Shown in pieces: positions 5,091 to 5,175 of a stretch of DNA of 5,175 bases. The notes beneath the pieces were generated by a model. The model was not told the origin of the DNA and did no database searches. It saw nothing but the letters and a program-made list of their open reading frames with translations. Within the stretch, counting starts at the first letter, position 1, and the number at the start of each line of letters is the position of its first letter. The position numbers were made by a program, and so were the translations under genes. Origin of the DNA: Sphingobacteriaceae bacterium (GTDB lineage Bacteria; Bacteroidota; Bacteroidia; B-17B0; Aurantibacillaceae); the NCBI GenBank assembly GCA_025360355.1, contig JANYCL010000246.1:1-5175 (forward strand), read 5' to 3'.

Positions 5091-5175
5091 ATGCCGATCT
5101 ATCATAAACTAGGTAATTTTCCGCAAAAGCGACACACCATTTTTCAGTCGCCGCAAGGAAAATACTATTACGAAC
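5091..5175 (+). CDS. hmgA: Homogentisate 1,2-dioxygenase, N-terminal part (cut by window edge)
   Basis: Iron-dependent ring cleavage of homogentisate to maleylacetoacetate in tyrosine and phenylalanine breakdown, in the cytoplasm. Only 28 codons are present before the window ends. The translation MPIYHKLGNFPQKRHTIF, followed by QSPQGKYYYE, matches the conserved opening of bacterial homogentisate dioxygenases (M-P-x-Y-H-K-L-G-x-x-P-x-K-R-H-T-x-F). Catalytic residues lie further downstream and cannot be seen. The ATG begins 4 bases after the TAA of the lipoprotein gene, so the two probably share a message. The identification rests on this short but distinctive segment. Confidence 0.82.
   Translation, partial: MPIYHKLGNFPQKRHTIFQSPQGKYYYE

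Overview
The window looks like ordinary chromosomal DNA from a member of the Bacteroidota (Flavobacteriales, Sphingobacteriales or Chitinophagales type). The basis is AT-rich DNA, TAnnTTTG-type -7 promoter boxes, starts with A-rich leaders and no clear Shine-Dalgarno motif, a short-chain (SDR) type threonine dehydrogenase, and MORN_2-repeat secreted proteins of a kind common in that phylum. I see no tRNA, rRNA, CRISPR array, insertion sequence or phage gene.

Left half, minus strand (1-3290). Reading leftwards: tdh (L-threonine 3-dehydrogenase), then two tandem paralogous genes for secreted MORN-repeat proteins, then the first 64 codons of cysS (cysteinyl-tRNA synthetase), cut by the window edge. 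Each MORN gene has its own -7-like box almost touching its start codon and its own strong intrinsic terminator, so the pair looks like two independent transcription units made by tandem duplication. A hand alignment gives 122/180 identities (68%) over residues 21-200 and 50/60 (83%) over the last 60 residues.

Centre (3291-3435). This is the divergent intergenic region between tdh (left) and trhO (right). Two TAnnTTTG boxes lie back to back here and form a 16-bp near-palindrome. A perfect 18-bp palindrome follows 13 bases later, in the predicted trhO leader.

Right half, plus strand (3436-5175). trhO encodes the tRNA U34 hydroxylase of the rhodanese family. It is followed by an unrecognised 179-residue putative lipoprotein, and 4 bases after that gene's stop begins the first 28 codons of hmgA (homogentisate 1,2-dioxygenase), cut by the window edge. 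No convincing terminator separates these three genes, so they may be co-transcribed.

Functionally this is a mix of housekeeping (cysS, trhO), amino-acid catabolism (tdh for threonine, hmgA for tyrosine/phenylalanine) and envelope proteins of unknown role. I did not find a convincing new system. The most interesting points are the regulatory architecture of the duplicated MORN genes and of the tdh/trhO divergent promoter.
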